Origin: Klebsiella pneumoniae
GTDB taxonomy: Bacteria; Pseudomonadota; Gammaproteobacteria; Pseudomonadales; CAMAPQ01
DNA length: 57,870 bases
Assembly: GCA_945860125.1 (NCBI GenBank)
Contig: CAMAPQ010000007.1
Coordinates: forward strand, 1 to 57,870
Reading direction: 5' to 3'
This document shows, piece after piece, positions 17,705-26,844 of this stretch; the stretch's first letter is position 1; every line of letters starts with the position of its first letter. The notes beneath the pieces are model-generated. The model was given only the letters and a program-made list of their open reading frames with translations. It was not told where the DNA came from and made no database searches. The translations under genes were made by a program, and so were the position numbers.

Positions 17705-18697
17705 ATGTTCCGTGATTATAAAGAAGAAGATCGTGATCATGTTATTGCTTTATTGTCTCAGGGCAAGGAGCGAGGTTATGCTGAAGAAAAGAAGACGTTG
17801 TGGCGCTGGGAACACGTAGAAAATCCTTTTAGAGCAGCGGTAGGTGGTGCTGGTGTCTGTGTTGTGCACGATAATAAAGTGATTGGTTATAACGGCCTTA
17901 TGCCCATTATGTTGAAGTATGGTGATCAGTATATTGAAGGGGTTTGGAGTTTTGATACGATTTTATCGCCTGAATGTCGGGGTAAGGGCTATGGCGGCAA
18001 GCTGGTTGACGTCGTTAAACAATCCGGTAATGTTGTGCTAGGTTTGGGTATTAGTGATGCTCAAGAGTCTATTATGCGTAAGCGTGGTTACCATGTTAAT
18101 TGTGATATAGAGCAGTTTTTTTTCACCAACCGCCTTTCTGGATTAAGAGATTTTATAAAGTCGCTTATTCAATATGTGTATGTTTTTAAGAATTACTACC
18201 GAAGATTAAATAAAGGTTTACTTGAGTCTTCCGTTGTTGATGCGTCACGTGCGCCAAAGTCAATTGATGATTTATGGCATCAAGTGAAAGATGGTTATAC
18301 CAATATTGTTGTAAGGGATTATAAGTATATTCAGTGGAAATATGGTGCCTATCCTTTAGAGTCACTACAGCTTATTTTAGTTAAAGAAAAAGGTGTTTTG
18401 CGTGGTCTCGGTGTTTTTAAAAAGGGAGAGCGGCTTTCGTCTTTAATTGATTATGTTGGTCCTGCTAATGACAGCCAGGTTATGAATTTAATTATTAAAA
18501 CTTTTAGACAGGAATGTGCTCACTCTTTATTGTTGAGTTGCATTTGTTCCAGCTCTTCATTGAAAGCCTCCTTACTTAGTTTTGGTTTTAGGCGGGCGAA
18601 AGAAAAGCCTCGTTTTTATGTTTATTCAAATATTGATTCTGGTATCAGCCCTGAAAAAGAGTGGTTTGTTATGGGGGGCGATTCAGATCTTGTTTAG
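17705..18697 (+). CDS. GNAT-like acyltransferase, probably for surface polysaccharide or lipid
   Basis: This is a 330-residue two-lobed protein. The N-terminal half is GNAT-like: VVHDNKVIGYNGLMPI, then FDTILSPECRGKGYGGKLVD, in which CRGKGYGG is the acetyl-CoA phosphate-binding loop. LGLGISDAQESIMRKRGY follows. The C-terminal half ends WFVMGGDSDLV, like the WxxxxGDSD ending of GNAT-type proteins in polysaccharide loci. A soluble cytoplasmic enzyme is likely. It pairs with the deacetylase upstream. A 15-copy heptamer repeat lies just before its start, so expression may be phase-variable. A short inverted-repeat element begins 3 bp after its stop. The substrate is unknown. Confidence 0.75.
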   Translation: MFRDYKEEDRDHVIALLSQGKERGYAEEKKTLWRWEHVENPFRAAVGGAGVCVVHDNKVIGYNGLMPIMLKYGDQYIEGVWSFDTILSPECRGKGYGGKLVDVVKQSGNVVLGLGISDAQESIMRKRGYHVNCDIEQFFFTNRLSGLRDFIKSLIQYVYVFKNYYRRLNKGLLESSVVDASRAPKSIDDLWHQVKDGYTNIVVRDYKYIQWKYGAYPLESLQLILVKEKGVLRGLGVFKKGERLSSLIDYVGPANDSQVMNLIIKTFRQECAHSLLLSCICSSSSLKASLLSFGFRRAKEKPRFYVYSNIDSGISPEKEWFVMGGDSDLV

Positions 18698-18699
18698 GC

Positions 18700-18801
18700 A
18701 GGACTTACGCAAAACTGCCCCAGCTTTGTTATCGCGCTTCGCCGTACGATTTGTACTGTCTTCATCGCGACGCCTTGCTGAAACAGTTTTGCGTAAGTCC
18801 T
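18700..18801. repeat. MITE-like inverted-repeat element, family A, copy 1
   Basis: This 102-bp element has perfect 18-bp terminal inverted repeats, AGGACTTACGCAAAACTG and its complement CAGTTTTGCGTAAGTCCT. The interior is itself partly palindromic. It shares most positions with copy 2 at 31923-32023 (about eight substitutions and one indel by eye). It has no coding capacity. It begins 3 bp after the stop of the acetyltransferase gene. It is probably a non-autonomous derivative of a transposon with the same ends, and the hairpin may also end transcription. Confidence 0.92.
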
Positions 18802-18998
18802 ATTAGGATAAGACTTGGTTTTTTGGGGTGATGTGTATCGGTGAGCATCGCTTGGTGGCAAATTGGATCTATGTTGCTGATAATATTGGAAAGTTCTAGA
18901 TAAATAACCTATGATTACCGGCGTTATTTTATTTATTCTGAGCGCCTTAGTTTATGCATTTAATCTAATGCCCCTTCAGACATTAATGGGAGCTAAAA
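18802..18998. other. Upstream region of nuoA, no recognisable gene
   Basis: About 200 bp lie between repeat A1 and nuoA. I see only a GGGAGC ribosome-binding site before the GTG start of nuoA. A 22-codon frame near 18833 contains RLVANW, and another from 18911 has a hydrophobic start but runs out of frame over nuoA. Neither is supported as a gene. A separate promoter for the nuoA-F block would be expected here, but no strong sigma-70 pair stands out. Confidence 0.4.
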
Positions 18999-19430
18999 GT
19001 GTCAGTGAATCAGGATGCCGTTGCTCAGTATTGGGCGTTTGCTGTCTATTTAGGCGGCATTTTTCTTATTTGTGGCTTCATGTTGTCTATCCCTGTTTTA
19101 TTGGGTGGCCGATTTTGGGCGCGCGCTAAAAATGAGCCTTTTGAGTCAGGTATTGTTTCCGTTGGCGGGGCTCACTTGCGCTTTTCTGCTAAGTTTTATT
19201 TGGTCGCTGTTTTTTTTGTAATATTCGATGCCGAAGCTTTATTTTTATATGCTTGGGCGGTTGCCCTTCGTGAGGCAGGTTGGGTTGGTTTTATAGAGGC
19301 TGTTATTTTTATTTTTGTATTGTTGGTAGGGCTTGTTTATATCTGGCGTTTAGGCGCATTAGATTGGGCGCCTGAATCACGTCGCCGCCGCATGAATCAG
19401 GCTCGCTTGAACGCAGGCAAGAACAGTTAA
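18999..19430 (+). CDS. nuoA: NADH-quinone oxidoreductase subunit A
   Basis: NuoA is a small three-helix membrane subunit at the junction of the two arms. The 143-residue product contains [13 protein letters not shown] (the conserved cytoplasmic loop) and [20 protein letters not shown], a near-invariant helix. The C-terminal tail [17 protein letters not shown] is basic. The start is GTG with GGGAGC upstream. It opens the second half of the split complex I cluster, after repeat A1, rather than being the first gene of a single nuo operon. Confidence 0.95.
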   Translation: MSVNQDAVAQYWAFAVYLGGIFLICGFMLSIPVLLGGRFWARAKNEPFESGIVSVGGAHLRFSAKFYLVAVFFVIFDAEALFLYAWAVALREAGWVGFIEAVIFIFVLLVGLVYIWRLGALDWAPESRRRRMNQARLNAGKNS

Positions 19431-19481
19431 TTAAGTGAATCAAGAGCACACTTCAGTCTTACCGTTTTTGAGGCTATTTTT

Positions 19482-20153
19482 ATGGATTACACGTTAACAC
19501 GCATAGACCCTGAAGCTAGGCATCGTTACCCGATGGAAGAGCGTGAAACAGTACCCGATCCTTTGGATGATCAAGTTCATAAGGGTATCTTTATGGGTAA
19601 GCTGGAAACCGTGCTTCACTCAGCTGTTAACTGGGGACGGAAAAATTCACTTTGGCCTTATAATTTTGGCTTGTCTTGCTGTTATGTTGAAATGGCAACT
19701 GCTTTTACTGCGCCACATGATGTTGCACGTTTTGGTGCTGAAGTCATTCGAGCTTCGCCACGGCAGGCTGATTTTATTGTAATTGCCGGCACCTGCTTTA
19801 TAAAAATGGCGCCGGTTATTCAAATGCTTTATGAGCAAATGCTTGAGCCTAAGTGGGTGATATCCATGGGTGCGTGCGCTAATTCTGGTGGTATGTATGA
19901 CATTTATTCTGTCGTGCAGGGTGTTGATAAGTTTTTACCTGTCGATGTCTATATTCCAGGTTGTCCGCCTCGTCCTGAGGCTTTTTTGCAAGGCTTAATG
20001 TTGTTGCAGGAGTCTATAGGTAAAGAGCGCCGACCCCTTTCTTGGGTGGTGGGTGATCAAGGTATTTATAAGGCAAACATGCCTGCCCAAAGAGATGTTA
20101 AGTGCGAAAGCCGCATACAAGTAACGAACTTAAGAACGCCTGATCACGTATAA
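19482..20153 (+). CDS. nuoB: NADH-quinone oxidoreductase subunit B
   Basis: NuoB carries cluster N2, the last electron donor to quinone. The 223-residue protein shows the cluster ligands in [27 protein letters not shown] and [17 protein letters not shown], including the rare adjacent cysteine pair. The N-terminus fits E. coli-type NuoB, with [20 protein letters not shown]. It is separated from nuoA by 51 bp and from nuoCD by 48 bp, with no terminators visible. Confidence 0.97.
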   Translation: MDYTLTRIDPEARHRYPMEERETVPDPLDDQVHKGIFMGKLETVLHSAVNWGRKNSLWPYNFGLSCCYVEMATAFTAPHDVARFGAEVIRASPRQADFIVIAGTCFIKMAPVIQMLYEQMLEPKWVISMGACANSGGMYDIYSVVQGVDKFLPVDVYIPGCPPRPEAFLQGLMLLQESIGKERRPLSWVVGDQGIYKANMPAQRDVKCESRIQVTNLRTPDHV

Positions 20154-20201
20154 AATGTATCGGTGTTTTCTTGCTTTAAAGGTTAAATAACGAATAAACG
20201 A

Positions 20202-21980
20202 ATGATGCAAAATGAAGCCGTTTTTTCCCGTTTAGATGGGGCTAAGTATGATATAGGGCAAGAATTGGAACTGCGTTTTGGTAGTTCTGTTTGTACCTTC
20301 CAGCCAACGCAAGATGTTGCGCCTACTTTTTGGGTGCCGCGTGAGCGACTTATTGAAGTATTACGATTTTTGCGTAACGTTACGCGTCCCTATGTGATGC
20401 TGTATGACCTAAGCGCAATTGACGAGCGAGTGCGTATTCATCGGCATGGACAGCCTGTCTCTGATTTCACTGTTTTTTATCATTTGATGTCGATTGAACG
20501 AAATAGCGATATTCGTATTAAAGTTGCGCTTTCCTCTACTGATCTTTCTGTTCCAACCGTAACGCCTATCTGGCCAAATGCGAATTGGTATGAGCGTGAA
20601 GCGTGGGATTTATTTGGCATTTCTTTTGCGGGACACCCTAATCTTTTCCGCATTATGATGCCTAGAACTTGGAAAGGACATCCTTTAAGAAAAGACTACC
20701 CTGCGCGGGCGACAGAGTTCGATCCTTTTATGCTGGATGCTGCAAAACAACAGGCTGAGCAAGAAGCGCTTCGTTTTAAGCCTGAAGAGTGGGGCATGAA
20801 GCGTTACTCTGAAGATGCTGATTTTATGTTTCTTAATCTTGGCCCAAACCATCCTAGTGCGCATGGTGCTTTTCGTATTGTGTTGCAGCTTGATGGAGAA
20901 GAGATTGTCGATTGTGTGCCGGACATTGGTTACCATCATCGTGGTGCTGAGAAAATGGCAGAGCGTCAGTCTTGGCATACCTATATCCCTTACACCGATC
21001 GAATTGATTATCTTGGTGGGGTGATGAATAACCTGCCTTATATCTTGGCTGTTGAGAAGCTAGCGGGTATTGAGGTTTCTGATCGTATTAAGTATATCCG
21101 TATCATGCTGGCTGAATTTTTCCGTATTACCAGTCATCTACTTTTTTTAGGCACCTATATTCAGGATGTCGGCGGAATGACGCCTATCTTTTTTATGTTT
21201 GCTGATCGACGCAAAGCTTACGATGTTATTGAGGCGATTACTGGTTTTCGCATGCATCCGGCTTGGTTTCGTATTGGTGGTGTTGCGCATGATTTGCCTA
21301 CCGGTTGGCAAAAACTTGTTCTCGACTTTCTAAACTGGATGCCTAAACGTTTAGTAGAGTATGAGAAAGCCGCTATTCAGAACAGTATTTTACGCGCAAG
21401 AACGATCGGTGTTGCTCAGTACAATACAAAAGAAGCATTAGAGTGGGGCGTTACTGGCCCTAGTTTGCGGGCAACCGGTTTGGCTTACGATCTTCGCAAG
21501 GCGCGCCCTTATTCTGGCTATGATCAGTTTGAGTTTGATGTTCCTACTGCTCAGAATGGAGATGCGTATGACCGCTGTACAGTGCGTATTGAAGAGATGC
21601 GTCAAAGCCTTCGTATTATTAAGCAGTGCCTTGATCATATGCCTGAAGGTCCTTACAAAATGAATCATCCGCTGACCTGTCCTCCACCGAAAGAACGTAC
21701 TTTGCAAGATATTGAAACGCTTATTTCTCATTTTGTGAGTGTATCTTGGGGGCCTGTTATTCCTGCTGGCGAGACTAGCCAGCTGATTGAAGCGACGAAA
21801 GGAATTAATAGTTACAGTATTGTGAGTGATGGCGGAACGATGAGTTATCGCACGCATATTCGCACCCCTAGCTTTCCTCATTTACAGCAAATTCCTTCGG
21901 TGATTCGGGGCAGTATGATTCCGGATTTAATAGCATACTTAGCAAGTATCGATTTTGTGATGGCGGATGTTGATAGATAA
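20202..21980 (+). CDS. nuoCD: NADH-quinone oxidoreductase fused subunits C/D
   Basis: This is one 592-residue chain in which the 30-kDa (C) and 49-kDa (D) subunits are fused, as in E. coli and many gammaproteobacteria. The C part spans roughly residues 1-190 with [20 protein letters not shown] and HPLRKDYP. The D part begins near residue 210 with [20 protein letters not shown], containing the quinone-site His, and has [15 protein letters not shown]. The chain ends [10 protein letters not shown], the usual NuoD C-terminus. The last bases may overlap the nuoE start. Confidence 0.97.
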   Translation: MMQNEAVFSRLDGAKYDIGQELELRFGSSVCTFQPTQDVAPTFWVPRERLIEVLRFLRNVTRPYVMLYDLSAIDERVRIHRHGQPVSDFTVFYHLMSIERNSDIRIKVALSSTDLSVPTVTPIWPNANWYEREAWDLFGISFAGHPNLFRIMMPRTWKGHPLRKDYPARATEFDPFMLDAAKQQAEQEALRFKPEEWGMKRYSEDADFMFLNLGPNHPSAHGAFRIVLQLDGEEIVDCVPDIGYHHRGAEKMAERQSWHTYIPYTDRIDYLGGVMNNLPYILAVEKLAGIEVSDRIKYIRIMLAEFFRITSHLLFLGTYIQDVGGMTPIFFMFADRRKAYDVIEAITGFRMHPAWFRIGGVAHDLPTGWQKLVLDFLNWMPKRLVEYEKAAIQNSILRARTIGVAQYNTKEALEWGVTGPSLRATGLAYDLRKARPYSGYDQFEFDVPTAQNGDAYDRCTVRIEEMRQSLRIIKQCLDHMPEGPYKMNHPLTCPPPKERTLQDIETLISHFVSVSWGPVIPAGETSQLIEATKGINSYSIVSDGGTMSYRTHIRTPSFPHLQQIPSVIRGSMIPDLIAYLASIDFVMADVDR

Positions 21981-22503
21981 TATGAAAACTTCAGATAATA
22001 GAATCCCAGTTCACGATACCTTGAGCGTTACACCTTTCCTTTTGTCCGAGGATCAGCGTAAAACAATTGAGCATGACATGACTCATTATGAGGATCCTCG
22101 TGCGGCTTCGATTGATGCCTTGAAAGTGGTGCAAGCACAGTATGGTTGGGTGCCTGATGGGGCGATTGAGGCTATTGCTGAAGTGCTAGGTATTCCAGCA
22201 CCTGATGTTGAAGGTGTTGCGACATTTTATAATCTTATTTTTCGTCAGCCTGTCGGTCGTCATGTTATTAAAGTGTGCGATAGCATTTCTTGTTTTCTTA
22301 CAGGGTATGAAAATGTTCGTGATGCTTTATGTGAAAAACTAGGCATTCAGTTAGGGCAAACGACAGCGGATGGTCGTTTTACTTTATTGCCTATTTGTTG
22401 TTTGGGTGCGTGCGACAAAGCGCCTGTTCTCATGATTGATGATGATACTTATTGCAAGCTAGCGCCTGCGAGTGTTGATGCTTTACTGGAGAAGTATTCA
22501 TGA
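21967..22503 (+). CDS. nuoE: NADH-quinone oxidoreductase subunit E
   Basis: NuoE is a thioredoxin-like 2Fe-2S subunit (cluster N1a) of the NADH-dehydrogenase module. The approximately 175-residue protein has [24 protein letters not shown] and [20 protein letters not shown]. The four ligands lie in KVCDSISC and [12 protein letters not shown]. Two starts are possible: ATG 21967 inside the end of nuoCD, or ATG 21982 just after its stop. Neither has a strong ribosome-binding site. Its stop overlaps nuoF as TCATGA. Confidence 0.96.
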   Translation: MLIDNMKTSDNRIPVHDTLSVTPFLLSEDQRKTIEHDMTHYEDPRAASIDALKVVQAQYGWVPDGAIEAIAEVLGIPAPDVEGVATFYNLIFRQPVGRHVIKVCDSISCFLTGYENVRDALCEKLGIQLGQTTADGRFTLLPICCLGACDKAPVLMIDDDTYCKLAPASVDALLEKYS

Positions 22504-23795
22504 ACTTCAATATGCAAGGTGTAATTTCTGCCGAAACGCATCCGCTCACTTGGCGTGTGCGTGATGACATTCCTGTGCTTGATATTCATGCTTATGAAAA
22601 GCTAGAAGGTTACGCAGCCCTTCATAAGGTTATGAAAGATATGAGCCCTTCACAGGTCATGCAAATGGTGAAAGATGCTAATTTGCGAGGTCGTGGCGGT
22701 GCAGGTTTTCCAACGGGCGTTAAGTGGTCGCTTATCCCCATGACTGACTTATCTTTGAAGCGCTATTTAGTTTGTAATGCGGATGAGATGGAGCCGGGTA
22801 CTTTTAAAGATCGTTGGTTAATGGAATATTTGCCTCATCAGCTCGTTGAGGCGATGATTATTTCTGGCTATGCCATTCAAGCGACAAGAGCTTATATATT
22901 TTTGCGCGGTGAGTATGTCGAAGCGGCCGCGCGCCTAAATCAAGCCATTGCAGAAGCAAAAGCGGCGGGATATTTAGGTAAAAATATTTTAGGTGGCGAC
23001 TGGAGTATGGATCTGTACGTTCATACTGGTGCGGGGCGTTACATTTGCGGTGAAGAGACTGCTTTAATTAATTCGTTAGAGGGAAGGCGTGCTAATCCAC
23101 GGGCAAAACCACCTTTTCCTCAAATTTCTGGTCTTTGGGGTAAGCCTACTGTTGTGAATAATGTTGAAACACTTGCAAATATTCCACACATTATTTTGCG
23201 TGGTGGCGAATGGTTTCGGGGTTTGTCGTGCGGTAAAAGTACGGATGCAGGCACTAAGCTTTACGGCGTATCTGGCAGAGTGAAATATCCTGGTTTGTGG
23301 GAGCTGCCGATTGGTACAACCGGCCGCGAAATTCTTGAGGTGTATGCCGGCGGCATGCAAGAGGGATTGGGCTTAAAATGTTGGTTGCCAGGTGGTGCTT
23401 CCACTGATTTTCTCATGCCTGAGCATCTTGATTTAGCAATGGATTATGCCTCTATTGCAGGTGCCGGTAGCAGGATGGGAACGGGTTTAATGACAGTGGT
23501 TGATGATAAACAGAATTTATTATCTGTCCTTCGTAATTTAGAAGAGTTTTTTGCGCGAGAATCTTGTGGTTGGTGTACGCCATGCCGTGATGGCTTGCCG
23601 TGGACGGTTAAGTTACTGCATGCGCTAGAGCATGGTGAGGGTCGAAGAGGTGATATTGAAGTGTTAGAGCAAATGACTCGTTTGCTCGGCCCTGGCAAAA
23701 CTTTTTGTGCGCATGCACCCGGTGCGATGGAACCTTTACAAAGTGCACTTAAGTATTTTCGCCCCGAATTTGAGCGTGCTATTTTGTCCCCCTAA
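22500..23795 (+). CDS. nuoF: NADH-quinone oxidoreductase subunit F
   Basis: NuoF binds FMN and NADH and carries cluster N3. The 431-residue protein has [19 protein letters not shown] (nucleotide site), [37 protein letters not shown], and [15 protein letters not shown] with the later Cys of KTFCAHAPG as cluster ligands. It ends the nuoA-F block; the normal next gene, nuoG, is instead 17 kb upstream. Its last codons and stop lie inside a 14-bp tandem duplication (23785-23811), a small scar at the broken F/G junction. Confidence 0.97.
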   Translation: MNFNMQGVISAETHPLTWRVRDDIPVLDIHAYEKLEGYAALHKVMKDMSPSQVMQMVKDANLRGRGGAGFPTGVKWSLIPMTDLSLKRYLVCNADEMEPGTFKDRWLMEYLPHQLVEAMIISGYAIQATRAYIFLRGEYVEAAARLNQAIAEAKAAGYLGKNILGGDWSMDLYVHTGAGRYICGEETALINSLEGRRANPRAKPPFPQISGLWGKPTVVNNVETLANIPHIILRGGEWFRGLSCGKSTDAGTKLYGVSGRVKYPGLWELPIGTTGREILEVYAGGMQEGLGLKCWLPGGASTDFLMPEHLDLAMDYASIAGAGSRMGTGLMTVVDDKQNLLSVLRNLEEFFARESCGWCTPCRDGLPWTVKLLHALEHGEGRRGDIEVLEQMTRLLGPGKTFCAHAPGAMEPLQSALKYFRPEFERAILSP

Positions 23796-23811
23796 AGCTG
23801 TCCCCCTAAAG
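23785..23811 (+). repeat. Short tandem duplication over the nuoF stop codon
   Basis: TGTCCCCCTAAAG occurs at 23785-23797 and again at 23799-23811, 14 bp apart. The first copy includes the nuoF stop TAA. The duplication lies exactly where nuoG would follow in an ordinary nuo operon. Confidence 0.85.
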
Positions 23812-23828
23812 AAAGCATATATTTCTCC

Positions 23829-23857
23829 TTGTTTTGCTCTTTTACACACGCTTTAAT
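23829..23857 (+). promoter_or_regulatory. Possible sigma-70 promoter for lemA
   Basis: TTGTTT (23829-23834) and TTTAAT (23852-23857) are separated by 17 bp. The -10 ends 43 bp before the lemA start and the pair lies in the only non-coding gap after nuoF. Each hexamer departs from consensus. Confidence 0.4.
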
Positions 23858-23900
23858 TAATCCATAGCATTTTTAGATTAATGACGGTGGGAGCAAAAAC

Positions 23901-24479
23901 ATGGCTGGAATTATTGTGTTGTCTATCCTTCTGTTAACGGTGTTTTATTTCGTTAGCATCTATAACAAGCTTGTTAGCTTGCGCAATATGTTTACCAATG
24001 CGTTTTCTCAGATTGATGTTCAATTGCTACGACGTTACGATCTAATTCCTAACTTGGTAGAGACTGCTAAAGGCTATATGTCTCACGAGCGTGAAACCCT
24101 TGAGGCTGTTGTTAACGCGCGAAATCAAGCTAGCGAGATTGCAAATGGTTTGAAAGGCCAAGCTCAAGAGGGTCAAGTTAAGCAGCTTGCTGAAGCTGAG
24201 CGTGCTGTAAATCAGTCTTTGCTTAAGCTTTATGCTGTTGCAGAAAGTTATCCTGATCTTAAAGCCAGTCAAACGATGTCTAATTTGATGGAGGAGTTAA
24301 GCTCTACTGAAAATAAAGTCAGTTTTGCTAGGCAGGCATATAACGATGCAGTGATGCAATACAACACTTATCGTGAACAGTTTCCCAATAGTTTAGTTGC
24401 AGGCTCATTTCGTGCGGCTGAGTTATTCCTTTTAGATGATCCTGCCGCAAAAGCGGCTGTCAAGGTGAGTTTTTCTTAA
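23901..24479 (+). CDS. lemA: LemA family membrane protein
   Basis: The 192-residue protein has one N-terminal membrane helix (IIVLSILLLTVFYFVSIYNKLV) and a long helical periplasmic domain. The family signature is FSQIDVQLLRRYDLIPNLVET, followed by KGYMSHERETLEAVVNARNQA. Near the end is QFPNSLVAGSF with the usual FxxAELF. LemA proteins have no firm function, but very often sit next to membrane proteases, as here with an M48 peptidase one base downstream. The pair probably acts in envelope quality control. Confidence 0.93.
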   Translation: MAGIIVLSILLLTVFYFVSIYNKLVSLRNMFTNAFSQIDVQLLRRYDLIPNLVETAKGYMSHERETLEAVVNARNQASEIANGLKGQAQEGQVKQLAEAERAVNQSLLKLYAVAESYPDLKASQTMSNLMEELSSTENKVSFARQAYNDAVMQYNTYREQFPNSLVAGSFRAAELFLLDDPAAKAAVKVSFS

Positions 24480-24480
24480 G

Positions 24481-26466
24481 ATGAATTTTTTTATGGCGCA
24501 AGAGCAAGCACGTCGTAAGACGGCTTTGCTGGCGTGTTATTTTTTAATCTCTCTCGTTATTATCGTGCTACTTGTCACGCTGCTCGTTTATATTTGTGTG
24601 TCTGGCGTGATCTTCTCTGCTCTAGGGGCAACAGGAGATCAAGCTGTGCTAACTTTTTTTCAATGGCTTGGGCAGCCTATTGGTTTGGGTGTTGTAGGTT
24701 GCACGCTGGTGTCAATTTTACTTGTCACATTAGTGCGAACGATACAGCTTAAAAGCGGCGGTTCTGTCATTGCGCAATGGGCTGGTGGGCGTCTCCTCGC
24801 AGCACAAGAAGCGCAATCTGCGGAAGAAAAAAGATTGGTTAATCTTGTTGATGAAATGAGTATTGCTTCAGGCATGCCTGTTCCTTCACTTTATTTATTA
24901 GATCGTGAGCAAGGTATCAATGCTTTTGTGGCAGGTTTTGAGCCAACTGAAACTGTTTTAGTGATCACAAAAGGCGCGCTGGATCAACTAACGCGTGATG
25001 AGTTACAAGGTGTCATCGGCCATGAATTCAGCCATATTTTAAATGGTGATATGCGACTCAATATGAGATTAACTGCCTTTTTAGCAGGCATACAGAGTTT
25101 AGGTCAATTAGGAAAATTCCTTCTCCATCCGCCGTCTGGAAGGTCAAAAAGTAAAAATTCTGGCGTGCTTATTATTTTTGGCGTGGGGCTTATTTCAATC
25201 GGCTTTGTGGGTGTTTTATGCGGTCGTATTATTAAAGGTGCGATATCAAGACAGCGTGAGTTTCTAGCGGATGCTTCTTCTGTTCAGTTCACTCGTAATC
25301 CTCAAGGTATTGCGGGTGCGTTATATCAAATTGAGCGCAATATGAATGGTTCTATTTTATCTTCTGCGCACTCAGAGGATATTAGTCATTTTTGTTTTGG
25401 TGAGGCTGTCTCTTTTTTTAGAAAACAATTATTTTCGACGCATCCACCTCTTGAAGATCGCATTAAGGCGGTTTTCCCTGGTTTTTATCAGAGCATAAGA
25501 AATAAGCCACAAATAAAAGCATCTTCTGTTGTGCCCACTTTAGATGATATTGAATATTCATCCTTTTCAGCGCGGACAACATCAACATCAATTCCGTTTG
25601 CCGCACATGCTGCGCCCGCTGAGGTTTTGAAAAAATCAGTAGGGAGGGTATCCGGACAGCATCTGAATTATGCAAAGCACTTTTTAGCTTCGTTGCCAGA
25701 GTTATTACAGTTAAATAGACATTTGCCTGCTTATTCTCAGGCGGTTATTTATTATTTGCTGTTAAAGGAAGAGAAGTTAAAAGAAGACAAGCAACCTCTT
25801 GAGGAAATAAATCGCCATATTTTGCAAAGTGAAGGGGAGACGTTTCTCACTGTTTTTCACTCAATAACGCAAGTGCTAGAGGTTATGCATGAGGAAATGA
25901 GATTTCCTTTGTTACAGTTGGCTTTGTCTGATTTGCGCAGTCTAGATCAAGTTAGTAAAGAGGCTTTTTTTAAAAAAGTAGGCATTTTAATTGATAAGCT
26001 TCTAATTGATGAGATTGTAAGTAATCAGAGCAGGCAGCGTTCTTTATTTGAAGGTTTGATTTTTCTTATTTTAAAAAAGGAGCTCATGCCTACCTTTAAA
26101 AGAAGGCGCTGTTTTAATACATTTAAGCCTGTTTTACCTGATATTCATTATATTTTAATGATTATCTTACAAGTGGGTGGTTATACGAATGAACTGTTAT
26201 CTTGCACGCATAATCAGTTTTTTAAAAGCTTTGGTACGTTATCTCAGCCAAAAAATATGCAAGAAGTGAAGTTATCCGTTCATACGTTACAAATAGGGAT
26301 GCTGCGTTTGCAGAATTTAACGCCTATGTTAAAACAGCCCATTATTGAAGTGTGTATTGATGCGATCAAGCATGATCAGCTTGTTACAGTGGATGAAGCT
26401 GATTTGGTAAGATTATTCGCATGGTTATTAGATTGCCCAATACCACCTATTGTGATTGAAAGTTAG
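24481..26466 (+). CDS. M48 family (HtpX-like) membrane metalloprotease with a long C-terminal domain
   Basis: This is a 661-residue protease. Two membrane helices occupy about residues 17-45 and 60-82. The zinc site is VIGHEFSHILNGD near residues 178-190, and EFLADASSVQFTRNPQGIAGAL carries the third zinc ligand. A further hydrophobic pair lies at about 225-250. Zinc peptidases of the HtpX type are about 290-300 residues. Here some 300 extra residues follow, mostly helical and without a recognised domain. It is encoded directly after lemA, an arrangement seen elsewhere. A role in degrading misfolded membrane proteins is inferred from the family. Confidence 0.88.
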   Translation: MNFFMAQEQARRKTALLACYFLISLVIIVLLVTLLVYICVSGVIFSALGATGDQAVLTFFQWLGQPIGLGVVGCTLVSILLVTLVRTIQLKSGGSVIAQWAGGRLLAAQEAQSAEEKRLVNLVDEMSIASGMPVPSLYLLDREQGINAFVAGFEPTETVLVITKGALDQLTRDELQGVIGHEFSHILNGDMRLNMRLTAFLAGIQSLGQLGKFLLHPPSGRSKSKNSGVLIIFGVGLISIGFVGVLCGRIIKGAISRQREFLADASSVQFTRNPQGIAGALYQIERNMNGSILSSAHSEDISHFCFGEAVSFFRKQLFSTHPPLEDRIKAVFPGFYQSIRNKPQIKASSVVPTLDDIEYSSFSARTTSTSIPFAAHAAPAEVLKKSVGRVSGQHLNYAKHFLASLPELLQLNRHLPAYSQAVIYYLLLKEEKLKEDKQPLEEINRHILQSEGETFLTVFHSITQVLEVMHEEMRFPLLQLALSDLRSLDQVSKEAFFKKVGILIDKLLIDEIVSNQSRQRSLFEGLIFLILKKELMPTFKRRRCFNTFKPVLPDIHYILMIILQVGGYTNELLSCTHNQFFKSFGTLSQPKNMQEVKLSVHTLQIGMLRLQNLTPMLKQPIIEVCIDAIKHDQLVTVDEADLVRLFAWLLDCPIPPIVIES

Positions 26467-26495
26467 ATAGAAAATTACGTCGAGCTCAGGTTGCT

Positions 26496-26825
26496 TTATT
26501 TTATGCGTGTATTTTTTTCCTCAATACCTGACGTGCCAAATCGGCGTTCTAATTCTGATAGCACGGCCTGGTAAGATGTGCCTTGCTGACACAGTAAAAC
26601 CATAGAGTGAAACCATAAATCAGCCATTTCATAAATCAATTCTTGTTTTTCTTCTTTCTGATCAGTATTTTTTGCCGCAATAATAACTTCGCTCGTTTCT
26701 TCGCCTACTTTTTTTAAGATGGCGTCTATTCCTTTTTTATAGAGGCTAGCAACGTAAGAGTTATCCTCAATGCTCCCTTTTCTTTGTTCAAGAAGCTTTT
26801 GTAGTTTTTCAAGGGTATCGCTCAT
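26496..26825 (-). CDS. hisE: Phosphoribosyl-ATP pyrophosphatase HisE
   Basis: HisE catalyses the second step of histidine synthesis, hydrolysing phosphoribosyl-ATP to phosphoribosyl-AMP. The 109-residue protein is an all-alpha NTP pyrophosphohydrolase with the family core SYVASLYKKGIDAILKKVGE, then ETSEVIIAAKN and YEMADLWFHSMVLL, supplying the metal-binding acidic residues. It is monofunctional, not fused to HisI. It is detached from the hisG-hisD-hisC genes 11 kb away and shares a minus-strand run with a methyltransferase and apaG-rsmA-pdxA. Confidence 0.93.
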   Translation of the reverse strand: MSDTLEKLQKLLEQRKGSIEDNSYVASLYKKGIDAILKKVGEETSEVIIAAKNTDQKEEKQELIYEMADLWFHSMVLLCQQGTSYQAVLSELERRFGTSGIEEKNTRIK

Positions 26826-26844
26826 TTTTTATTTCTCCTGAGGA

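Noticed and set aside
18833-18900. Short frame containing RLVANW, reminiscent of the start of triosephosphate isomerase, which often precedes secG-nuoA
   Set aside because: Only six residues match and the context gives no further support, so chance is likely.
18911-19129. 72-residue ORF with a hydrophobic start just upstream of nuoA
   Set aside because: Most of it is nuoA in another frame and the first 30 residues do not resemble SecG.
21438-21881. Minus-strand 147-residue ORF within nuoCD
   Set aside because: It is antisense to a highly conserved gene and arginine-rich by composition only.
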